From positions 5,563,001 to 5,627,000 of the forward strand of contig CP126195.1 of the NCBI GenBank assembly GCA_030272155.1: 64,000 bases of DNA, read 5' to 3'. The notes beneath the pieces were generated by a model, which made no database searches, was not told where the DNA came from, and worked only from the letters and a program-made list of their open reading frames with translations. The first letter of the stretch is position 1. Every line of letters starts with the position of its first letter. Positions 41,825 through 53,051 of the stretch are shown piece by piece. The position numbers and the translations under genes are program-made. This DNA comes from Tetradesmus obliquus. Lineage: Eukaryota; Chlorophyta; Chlorophyceae; Sphaeropleales; Scenedesmaceae.

Positions 41825-44800
41825 TTGATATGATGCATGTTTGCATTTACATGCTGGCCATTGCTATTGCACAATCAATCCAACTTCCATAGGATTCACA
41901 CAAATGTCAGTAAGTGGCACCTACCGTTTTTATCGCCACACATGCGAAGGACCCAGTCATTGGGTGGCTGCTCTGCGCAGGTGGTCCCTACACAACCTGG
42001 CGCACACATGTCCCCCTCTACTGTGTAGTTGCCTGCTGCCCTGCGACGACCACCACCGCAGGTGAAAGTAGCAGTGTCTGTCACCATCATGTCCATCTCG
42101 TACATGCGAGCGTTGTCGTGCACACGGTTGTTATGGAAGAGGACAGCCCCAACGAAATCAGCCACACTTGTCCCTGTGATGCTGAGCCCTGCTGTGAGCG
42201 TCTTTTCGCCCCACCAAGCCGGAGGTGGCGGCAGCACCCAGGGAGGTCTCCACAGAGAGGTTAGGCGTTGTGCGCGGTTGTCTTGAATGCAAGTGGTGGA
42301 GCTGGAAAAGATGGCTTGGGAGTTGAAGAGGCTAGCACATCCGCCTTGACGTGCAGCAGAGTTGTTACCGCATGACACGCGTGTGCCGTTCAATGTTAGG
42401 TTTGACCGTTCTAGGTCCAGCGCTCCACCGCCGTACATTGCTGTGTTTGACCGCAGCTCCACGTCACCAGAAAACTGCAACACAGAACCAACTGCCTGCA
42501 CAGCGCCGCCTGCTGAGCTGTCACACGGGCCAAGTGCCGAGTTGTCCCTGAAGCGGATTGCGCTGTCCGCCTGGAAGGTGCAGCTGGTTAGTCCCACTGC
42601 ACCCCCGCCTGCACACACCTCATCTCTGTAGTTATAACAACCCGATTCGCATGACCTTTGTCTACCATAACCATCCTTGACAGTGTTGCTGAAGAAGTTG
42701 GCGGCGGCCTTGAATGTGATGGTGGACTTTGTGCATGCAAGAGCTCCTCCAGAAGCCTCTCCATAGTCTGGGTAGCAGATGCTCCACGGGGACATCGCAG
42801 GGTCGTTGCCAAATGGATCATTATACGGTGCATCTAATATCTGTTGGTTCCCTGTGAATGTTGCTGTGCTCCCAAACGTCACATTTGATTCCACGACAGC
42901 CATGCAACCGCCACTTCCACAAATCCACTCGTCTGTCAGTCCAGCAGGCGTGTGGCTGGCTGCAGAGCAGGAAAAGGAACCAGCAAACACAGCCAAAGAA
43001 CTGTGCAGATACATTGCAGCATGAACAAGGTCATAATTGCTGCTCAATGTAGTGCTGCCGTTGACGCGAAGAGTCCCAGAAACAAGAGCTAAAGCCCCTT
43101 TAGAGTTCTCTCTGAATGTCGTGGTAGGCCCGTTGAATACTAGGTTGGTGTAAACCGCCAAGACGCCTGCCCCACGCCATTCGTCATGCACATACATGTC
43201 AAATTCTCCGCTGCTGCCACCCAATGGCCAGAAGAGTGGCCTTGAGGTAGCAGTGATAGCCTCCCTTTTTTGGCCGTGGTTGGGCGTCCTTAGCTGCTGT
43301 TGAGTGCTGTTGTGCTTGCTGATGGGTTGTGCTGTGACAGGATACGATCGGCGGCTCTTTCCACTAAAAGTGTTGCGGCTGCGCGCAAACAACACCGGAC
43401 CATTGAAGGTGATGTTGATAGGATCACTGCTGGACGGCCCAACACTTGGCATTGCAACCCAAACAAGGAGGTGGGAACACAGCGCAGACATGGTGCGCAA
43501 TGGGTTAGGACCAGCTCTGGCCGGATCATCCGCTGTCACAGTGCACTCATGCTGCCATGCATTCCCTCACTGATTGACCGACGCCTGATGAGATTACTAC
43601 CGTGTCCAATCCTGATGTCTTAGGTAGATATTGCTTTCACCACTAGATGGTGCTATTTCAGGTCACTTGAAGCTGAGTGCCGGCATGTTGCATGCTCAAG
43701 TAATCGCATGTGCTAACAGTGCACTGTTATGTGGTCGCCAATGCGCCTTCAAGGTCGGAGCTGTGATGAAACGTGTTCCTGCCGAAAGCTTAGCACCCGG
43801 CACTGCATGCAGGTAGATTTTCCTCACTTCTAAGGACCAGGTGAGACCCTCCGCTGCCCCTCAAAATACTGTGAGGGCCTCAGCTTACCTCATGAGAGCA
43901 CCCCAGATGTTGTCCACAAACTTTGTGTAGCCAGAAAAGGTTGCGCCTGATGCTTGAGTGGTGAAACCCGCAGCAGGTGTCAGTCCCAGCTGCATCAATG
44001 CTTCATTATGCTGGCAAATGTAAACCTTTCTGTGCCAGTGGGGGTAGTAGTCCTCCAGTTCCGATGAGCACCCCACGTCCTCATTGATGTTACCAATGAA
44101 GGATGTGTGCGCAAAAGTGAGGGACGCATGCACATCATCCAGACTCAGGACTGCTGTGTTGATGATATGCCTGCAGCCAGAGTTCCGTGCACAAGCATCG
44201 CAAAGTGGTTTGCAGGTCAGCGACGACGCGTGGACAGAGTTGTTACCAATCTGTGTGAGACCAGCAAGGGGTGCACAGCCCCGACGCACAACAAGCAACT
44301 GCCCGGCAGTGCAAAAAAGCTTCTGATCAACAACACCACTTACTGAAAAGTGACCCTGTTGGTCACCAGCGCAGAGCCGCCTGTGCCATTGCCTCTCCTG
44401 ACAACAATGCCGCCGCCATTTGGGTTTTGAGATAGTAACATGATGACAGGGGTTGTGTTACAGTGATGTCATTCAGCTCAAGCCTGCCACCAAGCAGTCG
44501 AAAGTGGCTTGCCAGATTACAGCTGCTCTTGTCATAGGGTGACAGCAACACACTCGGCTTGCTTGCCACTGCACTGCCCTTGATACACACCACCTCCCCA
44601 GACTGCAACTCTACTGTGGCATTGAGAGTGAAGTTGCCTGGCCCAAACACGTAGTTGAAACCGGAGTGCAGCGTCACTGGGGCGGAGGAGTTGTCAACAT
44701 AAACGGGAGGTGTGGTTGGGCAGCCATATGCCTTGCACCCTGCAACAGAGCCGAGGGCGCCTGTGGGTGCACCCGTAGGTGCTTGCCACACACTTTGATT

Positions 44801-46700
44801 GCAGGTTGAGACAAACCCTGAGCCCTGTCAAGGTCGGAGCAGGTACCAAATCACGCATGAGCCGCAAATTCGGATGAGCTCAAAATTGTGAGTTCAAACT
44901 TGCAAGTTGAGCAGTGCCAGGTTAAGGGACTGTGTTTGGTCAACACTTTGTCAGTGCAGTTTGGGGGCATGGCAAAAGCTGCCGTCAAAGTGACGGATTT
45001 GTCTCTGATACAAGCAGCTTGATGGGCAGACGTATGTGTGCGCGGTGTGTCTGCAGTGTATGTTTGTGTGTTGTAACACCATTCAATGGTCATCAGTGAT
45101 GCATGTGACATATGGCAAAGTCTTACTCCGACAGATCATGCTGATGATGTCCGCTCACTCTGAAGGTTGGTTCACCGCAGCGCGCCAAACACGTGCCGCC
45201 ATTTGGCGCGTCACAAACTTCCGGCCAGGCTGCCATCACACCAAGGTCGGAGGGTGGCATGCCATGGCATGACCCGGGCAACTCCTTGCAGTGCCTGGCG
45301 TGGGACAACTCCACGCTGGCTCCCCAGCTGCAGTTGTAACGCACTGGGCCCTCACACTGCCCATGTAGCCGGCACTGGTGTTGCAGCGTGCAATGCAGCT
45401 GCTGTTGATGGGCGTGGCCCTGCACTTGTATGGCCACATCATTGCTCCAGGCCTTGCAAGAGCTGGCAGGCCAGGGCAGTGGGCGGCAAGGCATGACCCG
45501 TTTGGTGCTGACCAGCCAGCAGCGGTGCATACAACCGTGACTGTCCCGGGATACCCAGCAGTGGCGTTGCACGCCCCTGAACACGTGCTTCCCAGGTGTG
45601 GGGTTGTGCATGGTAGCGACGGCGGCCATGTGATGTAAGGTGTGGGAGGTGGGGGCCCAGGGCAACCGAGGCCTGAGCAGCAGCATAGGTTATGCGGGGC
45701 AGAACAGCTACAGCTGAGAGGCTGCTGCAAGCAGGAGGGCGATGCATGCATGCCATATGGAGCCACATGTGGGCTTGGCACGCAGTGCTGTAAATCATCT
45801 TGCAGCTACAAGCATGTACAGGTAGACCGTGATGTGCGCATGTAGCGCAGCATGCCACATGCAGCAGTGCTGCAGCCAATACCGCCTGGCCGCCAAGTTA
45901 CAGTGTACAACAGCACCACCACATGCTGTTGCCTTCAGCTGGCGCCAGCCGGCATAGTGAGGTAACTGTGAAGTTGCAGGTGCTGCTGTCACAGGTGGAA
46001 CATGCGTCAAGCATCATATGTCAGTAGCATTTGCACAGAGACTGGCGATCAGCGTAAACACATCAATTCCCCTTCATGACGGCGTTGACGATGCCTGTTT
46101 TGACCATGCCGTTGACACTGTCAGAAATGGGCCATTTCTGAGAAATTTCATCACATTTTGTATAGGCATGAATTTCGTGTCTATTGCCTGCCGAAGTTGC
46201 TTCAGGCATGCCAGGTTATCCTTCATCATAGACAAACAAGTTGTTTGGACCAACAGTATGACAGCCCTCGGCTGCTGGCCAGCAGGGGCGACACCACGGT
46301 GTTGAGAACAGTTGTAGCTCATGGTTTATGCTGCAGTCACATGACTGCAGAGTGACTAGCTCGGTTTGCCACCGTGACAGCATGCTGCAAACAGGCACTG
46401 ATAGGTTCTGGTTGTCATGTACCTGTCATGCCATGGCTCGGTGCTCGTTGCTGCACTGCTTGCTTCTGCTCATGCACCACAGCACACATCTTTGTAGACT
46501 GTTTTGTTTTGGGATTTGAAACATTGGAAACTGTAGTTACCTTTGATGCACTTTTCGCCGTGTGTGCAAGCAGGAGCCGGACCGGTGGCAGCATGCTGTT
46601 GCGCAACAGCAGCAGCTGCAAGACAAAGAAGTAGCTGCATGCACAGACACATCGATGCCGCCAACAGTTTTGCCACAACTCGACCGTTAAGCTGTGCCAT

Positions 46701-48720
46701 GACGTCAAGCTGCAGCAACTATGCGCAGCCCTACAATTCTGCTGTCGAGAGGGTCACGGAGTTCTCTGAGAATGTAACAGAAAAATTGCTTGCGACGTGA
46801 ACGCTGCAAAACGCATTCGGCAGTTTTGGCGCATACCGGAACTGCGAGCAATTCACGTTTGTGATGACAAGCAGCCAAAGGGGAGCACATAACAGCCTGT
46901 TACATGCAAGTTGGCCTAGTCCAGTACTGGACACTTGACTGCACTGGACAGGACAGGCACCAATCGTCAGCCAGCGCCTGAACTCTGACAGTATGGTGTG
47001 CAAAAACGTTGATGTGGTACACTGGTGACCTGCTAGTTGTTGCAACAGCAGCAGGCGGCACGTGCTGTGTGCCTACCCTTTCCAAGTTCAAGCTGTTTGC
47101 GGATGTTACACCCGGACAGCGCATGACTCTTGCATGTTAATGGCCACACCCAGCAACATACGACATGTCGCAGTCCATTTATAAACATGCTGCGTCCTCT
47201 TACAAACATGGTGAAAAAACATGGATGCCAGCTGAAACTGCCTAGTCTGCGCAACACGCTGGACCTGCCAAGTTAACACTGCAGCTGCAGCACAGCGCTG
47301 TACTAGCTACCTGTCAATGACAGCACATAGCGTGCAGCACAATACACGGTGTGTTTCGCTGGAATGCTCACATGCAAATGTGATCACTACGTCAACAGTC
47401 GTGGCATGCAAGCAAGGCAGCGCAAGGAACCACACCATGGATACCTGGGGTTTGCTGGTGGCACCCCAAAGGTCGGCAGACAGACGTTGTGCCGTGCACC
47501 GCCAGCCGTTGCTGCTATTAAGCCGCACCACCAACAGCACCCTGCTAGGCTGGGCCAGCTGTGTTGTGCAGTGCCAGTGCTGTACTATGAAAGCAGCGTG
47601 GTTGCTGCTGCTGCTGCCAGCCATGTGCAGGGTGTAGGCAGGCGGTCCTTCACATGTTGACAGAGAGGTTGCATTTCATCGCATGCGTATCAGGATGGCA
47701 ACACATCCTGCATGTGTATGAACAGCACATTTTGACACATGTGCCCACAGATGCACCGCCCCTCGCAGACGCGCACGCATGCTGCTTATCAAGCATTCAG
47801 AAAATCAACCATAACAGTGTGAACATGTGAACCACTGGCAGCATGCACCGAGCTGACAGAAACAGGACTGCACGTCACCCAGCGCAGATCCTGTGCAGAG
47901 CAGCACCAAGTCAACACAAGGAAAGAGATCTGCGTGCTCGCGGCCTCCATGCATTCCATGCAGCAACATCTCAGCCTCCTGCCAGCCTGAGCAGCTGAGG
48001 AACACTTTCAAACAACCTCCAACCTCATTCTCTACACTTGCCCAGGCAGGCAACCCGGCCACAAGCTGCTGATGTAGAACGCCTGCAGGCCTGCGAGCAC
48101 ATGCACGCGGCTCTTTACAAGCAACTGCAGGCTCTGCAGACACAAGCACACTGCAGACACTGCAGGCACAAGCAACCTGCCAGGGGGCAGCCCCACAAGC
48201 GCTGGACGCGAGTGCAGCGTCTCAGCAGCAAGCGGCGCTCCTGCTGTGTCTCACTCAGCACACAGCCAGGTATGGCCAACATAACAAGAACCACGACAGT
48301 ACTAGCTGCACAGCGCTGGCACGCGCAAAGAGCAGAGCTACTGCTGCAAGCAAGGCAGTCAGATTCACGCAGCTGTGTAAAGATCACTGCCAGGCACAGC
48401 AGCAGCACATGCGCACACACCACACTCAGCCAGACAGCCACGCTGCCTGCATTTGCACTGCAGTAGCGGCAGAGCGGTCATCCGCTCGTCTGACATGCAG
48501 ATCATGTGGTGCTTGGCATGCCACAGCAGCAGTGCGCCGTGCGCCATACTGTATGACGTAGCTTGTGAGCTGCCTATTGCCGCAACAGACTGCTGCTTCA
48601 TGCGTATGAAGTCACCCATGACAGCTGGCTCTTTTGCCAGAGCTGCCACTGTCCCACACCATGCGCTCATCCGCAGCACACAAAACAGCCTGCACCCTAC
48701 AAGGTCCAAAACCTCAGCCA
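46701..48720. other. Intergenic, no gene recognised
   Basis: This holds the promoter of the sushi/beta-helix gene and the 3' flank of the PHT4 gene. TTTACA near 48113 would read TGTAAA on the minus strand and may be the PHT4 poly(A) signal. No conserved coding was seen. Confidence 0.45.
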
Positions 48721-51700
48721 TCAGTCGAAGATGCGCTCCCCTGTGGCAAACAGGTTCCAGATCACAGTACCCACCAGGTACAAAATGACAGCCACCCGCC
48801 ACACATCCGTCCAGGTGCCATGTGCCAGCAAATACCCAGTCGCCAGGCTGCCCAAAACCCCAGCCAGAACCCCGGCCGTGTTGCTAAGCCCCAGCAAAAC
48901 CCCGGCGTAACGCGGGCCGATGTCTTGGTGGTTCGAGTACAGCCCGCTTTGGCTGAAGGCGTCAAAGCCTTGCGCGCCCATCATGCACGCGACAGCAGCA
49001 GGCAGCGTGGATACATTCTGCAGCTGCGTCAGGCAGAATGCAGGGCCTAGGAAGCCTAGGGTTTGCATGATCTTGCGCACTGCTGTCACACTGGTGCCGC
49101 GCTGCACGAGTGTGTCTGCGATCCAGCCGCCCACGTTTGCTGAGATGGCCATCGTCATCCACGGCAGCACCGAAAAGATGCCCGACTTGAAGATGTCGCA
49201 GCCCAGCACCTGCAGCAGCAGCAGCAGCAGCAGCAGTGTAATTTGATTGAGATGGCCATAGTCATCCATAGCAGCACTAGAAAGATGCCTGACTTTGAAG
49301 ATGTCGCAGCCCAGCACCTGCAGCAGCAGCAGCAGCAGCAGCAGTGTGAGTTGGCTGAGATGGCCATGGTCATCCAGGGCAGCACTGAGAATATGCCGGA
49401 CTTGAAGATGTCACAGCCCAGCACCTGCAGCAGCAGCAGCAGCAGCAGTATGAGTTGGCTGAGATGGCCATGGTCATACACGGCAGCACCGAGAGGATGC
49501 CTGACTTGAAGATGTCGCAGCCAAGCACCTGCAGCAGCAGCAGCAGCAGCAGCAGCCGCTGCTTACGCCACATACAAGGAGAGCCGCACAGGCGGTATGT
49601 AAACTGCATGCATTCTGCCGCGGCCCAGGGCGGCTGCCGCAAGCATGACGCAACAGTGTTGAAGTGACAGGCCTGACCGCCCACCTGGTTGGCGTAGGTG
49701 GGCATCCACGTCAACAGGCATGCAGGCGCCATCTTGCAGGCGTCATCTAATCATAGGCTTTGAGAATGAATGACGAAAGAGTCGCACCGCCCCACCTGGT
49801 TGTAGTAGGTGGGCATCCAGGTCAGCAGTATGAATGTGCCCCAGTTGTGGCAGAAGTGGCACACGATGATGGCCCACACCTCCTTGCGGCTCAGCAGCTT
49901 GCCCCAGGGGATGCTGCGAGTGGACTTGCCAGACACGCTGGTGTTGGCAAGGATGTACGCCTGCAGCAGTGACAAGCATCCACCATGAGAAATAAAGCCA
50001 AGACACTAGGAATACAGCCAGATTCTGGCTAACTTGCCAGACACGCTGGTGTTGGCAAGGATGTAGGCCTGCAAGAATGATTACAGTGGTGGCAGGGCTT
50101 GTAAGGCAGTGCAGGCAGTGCAGTGAGCATGTCGAATCCTTTATCTTTCCAGTGATTGCTTGCCCGACACTGGTGTTGGCCAGGATGTATGCCTGCACAC
50201 AAGAAAGAGGCTGAATGCGAGTATTGCTGCATTTCACTTACACATACAGCTGGCCAGCTTCAGTTGCTGACTTGCTCGACACGCTCGTGGTGCCCAAAAC
50301 ACACCAGAAACTGCACACACTCCTAGATACCAGCAGCAGGCTGCAACATGCGACACCTTGAGCACTGAAATCCAACAAAAGTCCCATAAACCCTCGCCAA
50401 ACCCACAAAACCCTCCAGAAATGCATGAAAACCCTCGCACCTTCTCTGCGTTGCTGCACAGCGGGTCCTCCGAGGGTGTGCTCGCCGCCTTGCTGCTCCA
50501 CAGCCCGTACCACAGCACGCCCAGGCTGCCAAAGCCATAAAACACGCTGGGCCAGCCCAAGGCCCCAATGAGCCCGGGGCTGAGGGCGAGGCCCGCGATG
50601 CTGCCGATGAACATGCCGCTGTACACCAGTGACAGCGAGCGGCTGCGCTCCGCAACCGGCACCCAGCTGCAGGCATACACCACATGGGGCACAGCAGGCG
50701 GGCATAAGCAGGGGTGAGATGCATGATGCATGCGGAAGTGTGCATTTGAGTGACAGCCAGCGGCGGCACTCCGCGACCAGCACCCAGCTGCAGGCATTCC
50801 AATGCCCATCAGCTGCTGTACTACATGCTGCAGCTGCCGACATCACGCAGCATGTCATACATAACAGCCGCCGCTCCCTCACCGGCTGAGCAGGTTCTTC
50901 ATAGCTGGCAACACCCTCCCCAATGCCCATCAGCGCACGCGCAGCCAGCAGCCAACACGGTCTGACCCACAAACACTGTTACTACTTGAACCCTGACCGG
51001 CTGAGCAGGTTGTTCATGGCCGGCATGGCCACGCCCTCTCCAATGCCCATCAGCTGCTGTACTGCACACTGCAGCCGCCCAACACTCTGCACATGCAACC
51101 TAACAAAGCACAAAACCACTGCCGCTCACCGGCTGAACATGTTGTTCATGGCCGGCATAGCCACACCCTCCCCGATGCCCATCAGCGCACGCGCAGCCAG
51201 CAGCTGCACATTGTCTGAATTCACAAACACTGTTACTACTACTCAAACCCTCACCGGCTGAGCAGGTTGTTCATGGCCGGCATGGCCACGCCCTCTCCAA
51301 TGCCTATCAGCTGCTCCACGCTGCAGCTGCCATAAGCAACATGTTCCTTGCAACAACGTAACAAACATAACAGCCACCGCTCCCTCACCGGCTGAGCAGG
51401 TTGTTCATAGCCGGCATAGCAACACCCTCCCCGATGCCCATCAGCGCACGCGCAGCCAGCAGCTGCACACACACACACACACTGTCTGAACTCACAAACA
51501 CTGTTACTACTACTCAAACCCTCACCGGCTGAGCAGGTTGTTCATGGCCGGCATGGCAACACCTTCTCCAATGCCTATCAGCTGCTGTACTACACGCTGC
51601 AGCCGCCCAACACTCTTCACATGTAATCCAACAAACCACAAAACCACTGCTGCTCACCGGCTGAGCAGGTTGTTCATGGCCGGCATGGCCACGCCCTCCC

Positions 51701-53051
51701 CAATGCCCATCAGGGCACGCGAAGCCAGCAGCGCCGGCAGCCCCATCTGCGCTGCAATCGGCGTGAAGGCAGTAGCCATGCTCCACCACACCACGCCAAG
51801 CCCCAGCACCAGCTTGCCCCCAAAGCGGTCTGCCCAGATGCCGCCAAGCACCTGAGTCAGCAGGTAGCCCCTGCAATGGCAGCAGCAGCAGCAGCAGCAG
51901 TGGTGAACACATGCCTAGCACCAGCTTGCAACCAAAACGGTCTGTCCAGATGGCACCCAGCACCTGAGTCAGCAGGTAGCCCCTGCAGCAGCAGCAGAGC
52001 AGCAGCAGCAGCAGGAGTAAGGACATGCCTATCACCAGCTTGCTGCCAGAAGAAGCTGCTCTGCACCAGGCCAATGCTGCATTGCACACCACACCACGCT
52101 ACAGCACCCCCGAAACAGCAATTCGCTGCAAACCCCACTGTGATCAGTCGCATCAGTTCACCAGAAGAAGCTGCACTGCACCAGGCCCACCGTCTGCATG
52201 GACCAGACGTACTGCATGCGGCAACCAATACATATAAAGCAGAAGAAACAAACACCCCTAGCCTGCTGCTCACTCACCACTCACCAGAAGAAGCTGCTTT
52301 GCACCAGCCCCACCGTCTGCGTGGACCAGCCGTACTGCACTCCGCACCCAATACAAGCACCCAAAGAAACAAGACAGACACTTGAGTCCAAAACTTGCTG
52401 CTCACCAGAAGAAGCTGCACTGCGCCAGGCCCGCCGTCTGCATGGACCAGCCGTACTGCAAGCGGCAACGATTCAAAAAACCAAAAGACACAAACACCCC
52501 CAACCTGCTGCTCACTCACCAGAAGAAGCTGCTTTGCACCAGCCCCACCGTCTGCGTGGACCAGCCGTACTGCGCTGCCATGGGCAGCACCGCGATGCTC
52601 ATGTTCACGCGGTCCATGTTGCACAGCATGAACGCCACAAAGCACAGCAGCACCATCGTCCAGCGCCGCCGCCAGCCAGAGATGCCCTCCAGGAACTGCA
52701 GCAGCAGCACACGAAAAGGACACAATTAGACAGTGTGGCACAGGCGAATGTATAGCAAGCAGATGCAGCCAGCCTGGCCCTGCAGCCAGCCAGGACCTGC
52801 AGCAGCACAGGCAGAAACAAAATGATGACAGGCATGTTGGCACATGGGGGCGTATGACGAGCAGATGCGGCACAGGCGTGCAGGCACACAGATGAACTGG
52901 GCAGCACGGCGCGACAGGTGCAGCAGATGTCGAGGAATAACTGTTGCGCCGCAACATTGCCAACCGGCCGGGAGGCACGGCAGCGAGTGTTGCGCTGCAA
53001 GCGCGGCTGCACTGACACGTAACTGCCTGCATTAGGGCCCCAGTCCTGCAT
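48721..53051 (-). CDS. PHT4: PHT4/ANTR-type plastid anion (phosphate) transporter, MFS/SLC17
   Basis: PHT4 proteins carry phosphate (some ascorbate) across chloroplast and other membranes. Exons: 52890-53051, 52520-52695, 51658-51870, 50441-50666, 49796-49960, 48721-49209; phases match and give 476 aa, the usual family size. Diagnostic stretches closely follow plant ANTR1/PHT4;1: FMLCNMDRVNMSIAVLPMAA, YGWSTQTVGLVQSSFFWGYL, GIGEGVAMPAMNNLLSRWVP, VAERSRSLSLVYSGMFIGSI, HFCHNWGTFILLTWMPTYYN, WMTMAISANVGGWIADTLVQ and FSQSGLYSNHQDIGPRYAGV. Twelve transmembrane segments are expected. Exon 1 (MQDWGPNAGSYVSVQPRLQR...) is Arg/Ser/Ala-rich like a transit peptide, but its donor (GTGTGC) is the weakest point. 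The gene carries the most exon-edge copies in the window, about 18. Confidence 0.92.
49210..49531 (-). repeat. Three copies of the PHT4 last-exon acceptor edge
   Basis: The true last exon starts at 49209 (VLGCDIFKSGIFSVLPWMTM). Copies start at 49317, 49424 and 49528 (minus strand). Each keeps CTGCTGCTGCAG and about 80 nt of exon, then runs into a CTG tract. Spacings are 108, 107 and 104 bp. The frame stays open across each copy. Confidence 0.9.
49684..49735 (-). repeat. Copy of the PHT4 exon 5 donor edge
   Basis: LLTWMPTYANQ plus CAG|GTGGGC repeats the end of exon 5 (LLTWMPTYYNQ, CAG|GTGGGG at 49796), about 110 bp downstream in the transcript. Confidence 0.85.
50030..50300 (-). repeat. Copies of the PHT4 exon 5 acceptor edge
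   Basis: True exon 5 starts at 49960 with AYILANTSVSGKS. Copies starting near 50069 and 50192 encode the same AYILANTSVS with CAG acceptors; a third remnant (TTGCTCGACACGCTCGTGG) lies near 50272. Spacing is about 110-123 bp. Confidence 0.85.
50740..50800 (-). repeat. Copy of the PHT4 exon 4 acceptor edge
   Basis: CTGCAG then the coding for WVLVAECRRWLSLKC repeats the start of exon 4 (WVPVAERSRSLSLVY, start 50666) 123 bp upstream in the intron. Confidence 0.85.
50875..51560 (-). repeat. Six copies of the PHT4 exon 3 donor edge
   Basis: True exon 3 ends MGIGEGVAMPAMNNLLSR with CG|GTGAGC at 51658. Six copies of this edge follow in the intron, with donors near 51524, 51388, 51255, 51129, 50994 and 50881 (spacing about 113-136 bp). 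All but one keep CGGTGAG; the exon part varies (GEGVAMPAMNNLLSR, GEGVAMPAMNNMFSR, GEGVASYEEPAQ). Nearly every copy has a usable donor, so many alternative 5' splice sites are offered in tandem. Confidence 0.9.
51871..52055 (-). repeat. Copies of the PHT4 exon 3 acceptor edge
   Basis: True exon 3 starts at 51870 (GYLLTQVLGGIWADRFGGKL). A copy starts near 51986 (GYLLTQVLGAIWTDRFGCKL) and runs into a CAG tract. A further remnant (KLVIGMSLLLL) lies near 52020-52045. Confidence 0.85.
52045..52470 (-). repeat. Four copies of the PHT4 exon 2 donor edge
   Basis: True exon 2 ends YGWSTQTVGLVQSSFFW with CTG|GTGAGT at 52520. Copies with donors near 52404, 52281 and 52159 keep TTCTTCTG|GTGA; a fourth near 52047 keeps only the exon edge. 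Spacing is 112-123 bp. Several keep the coding nearly intact (YGWSTQTVGLVQSSFFW near 52281). Confidence 0.9.

Larger units (their letters stand above)
37558..46700 (-). pseudogene. Secreted sushi plus beta-helix gene of two tandem units, with frame breaks
   Basis: Exon 1 (46541-46700) encodes a clear signal peptide (MAQLNGRVVAKLLAASMCLC...LLLCLAAAAVAQQ) and ACTHGEKCIK. Unit 1: sushi-like Cys modules (about 45159-45798; CNATAGYPG, CNTSAGYMG), then beta-helix repeats (44345-44819, 43889-44300, 41925 to about 43437) with GGA and NxT/NNS motifs like Chlamydia Pmp repeats (GGAVQAVGSVLQFSGDVELR). Unit 2 repeats the order: sushi 41060-41574 (CNATGGYTG, CNVAAGYRG), then 40088-40580, about 39427-39900 and about 37970-39153, with an end block FTCSGRRRRVAGSYRVVGDI matching FTCGGGRRRAAGNYTVEGDM of unit 1. 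The unit 1 to unit 2 splice is in phase, so this was one gene. Compared with each other, unit 1 has single-base frame changes near 45325 and 44430, and unit 2 near 40425, 38095 and 37925. It is likely a decaying cell-surface or wall protein gene; consensus errors are the alternative. Confidence 0.6.

Noticed and set aside
48038-48466. Possible coding frame upstream of the PHT4 stop
   Set aside because: It lies where the PHT4 3' UTR is expected; Gln/His/Arg-rich with no homology or splice support.
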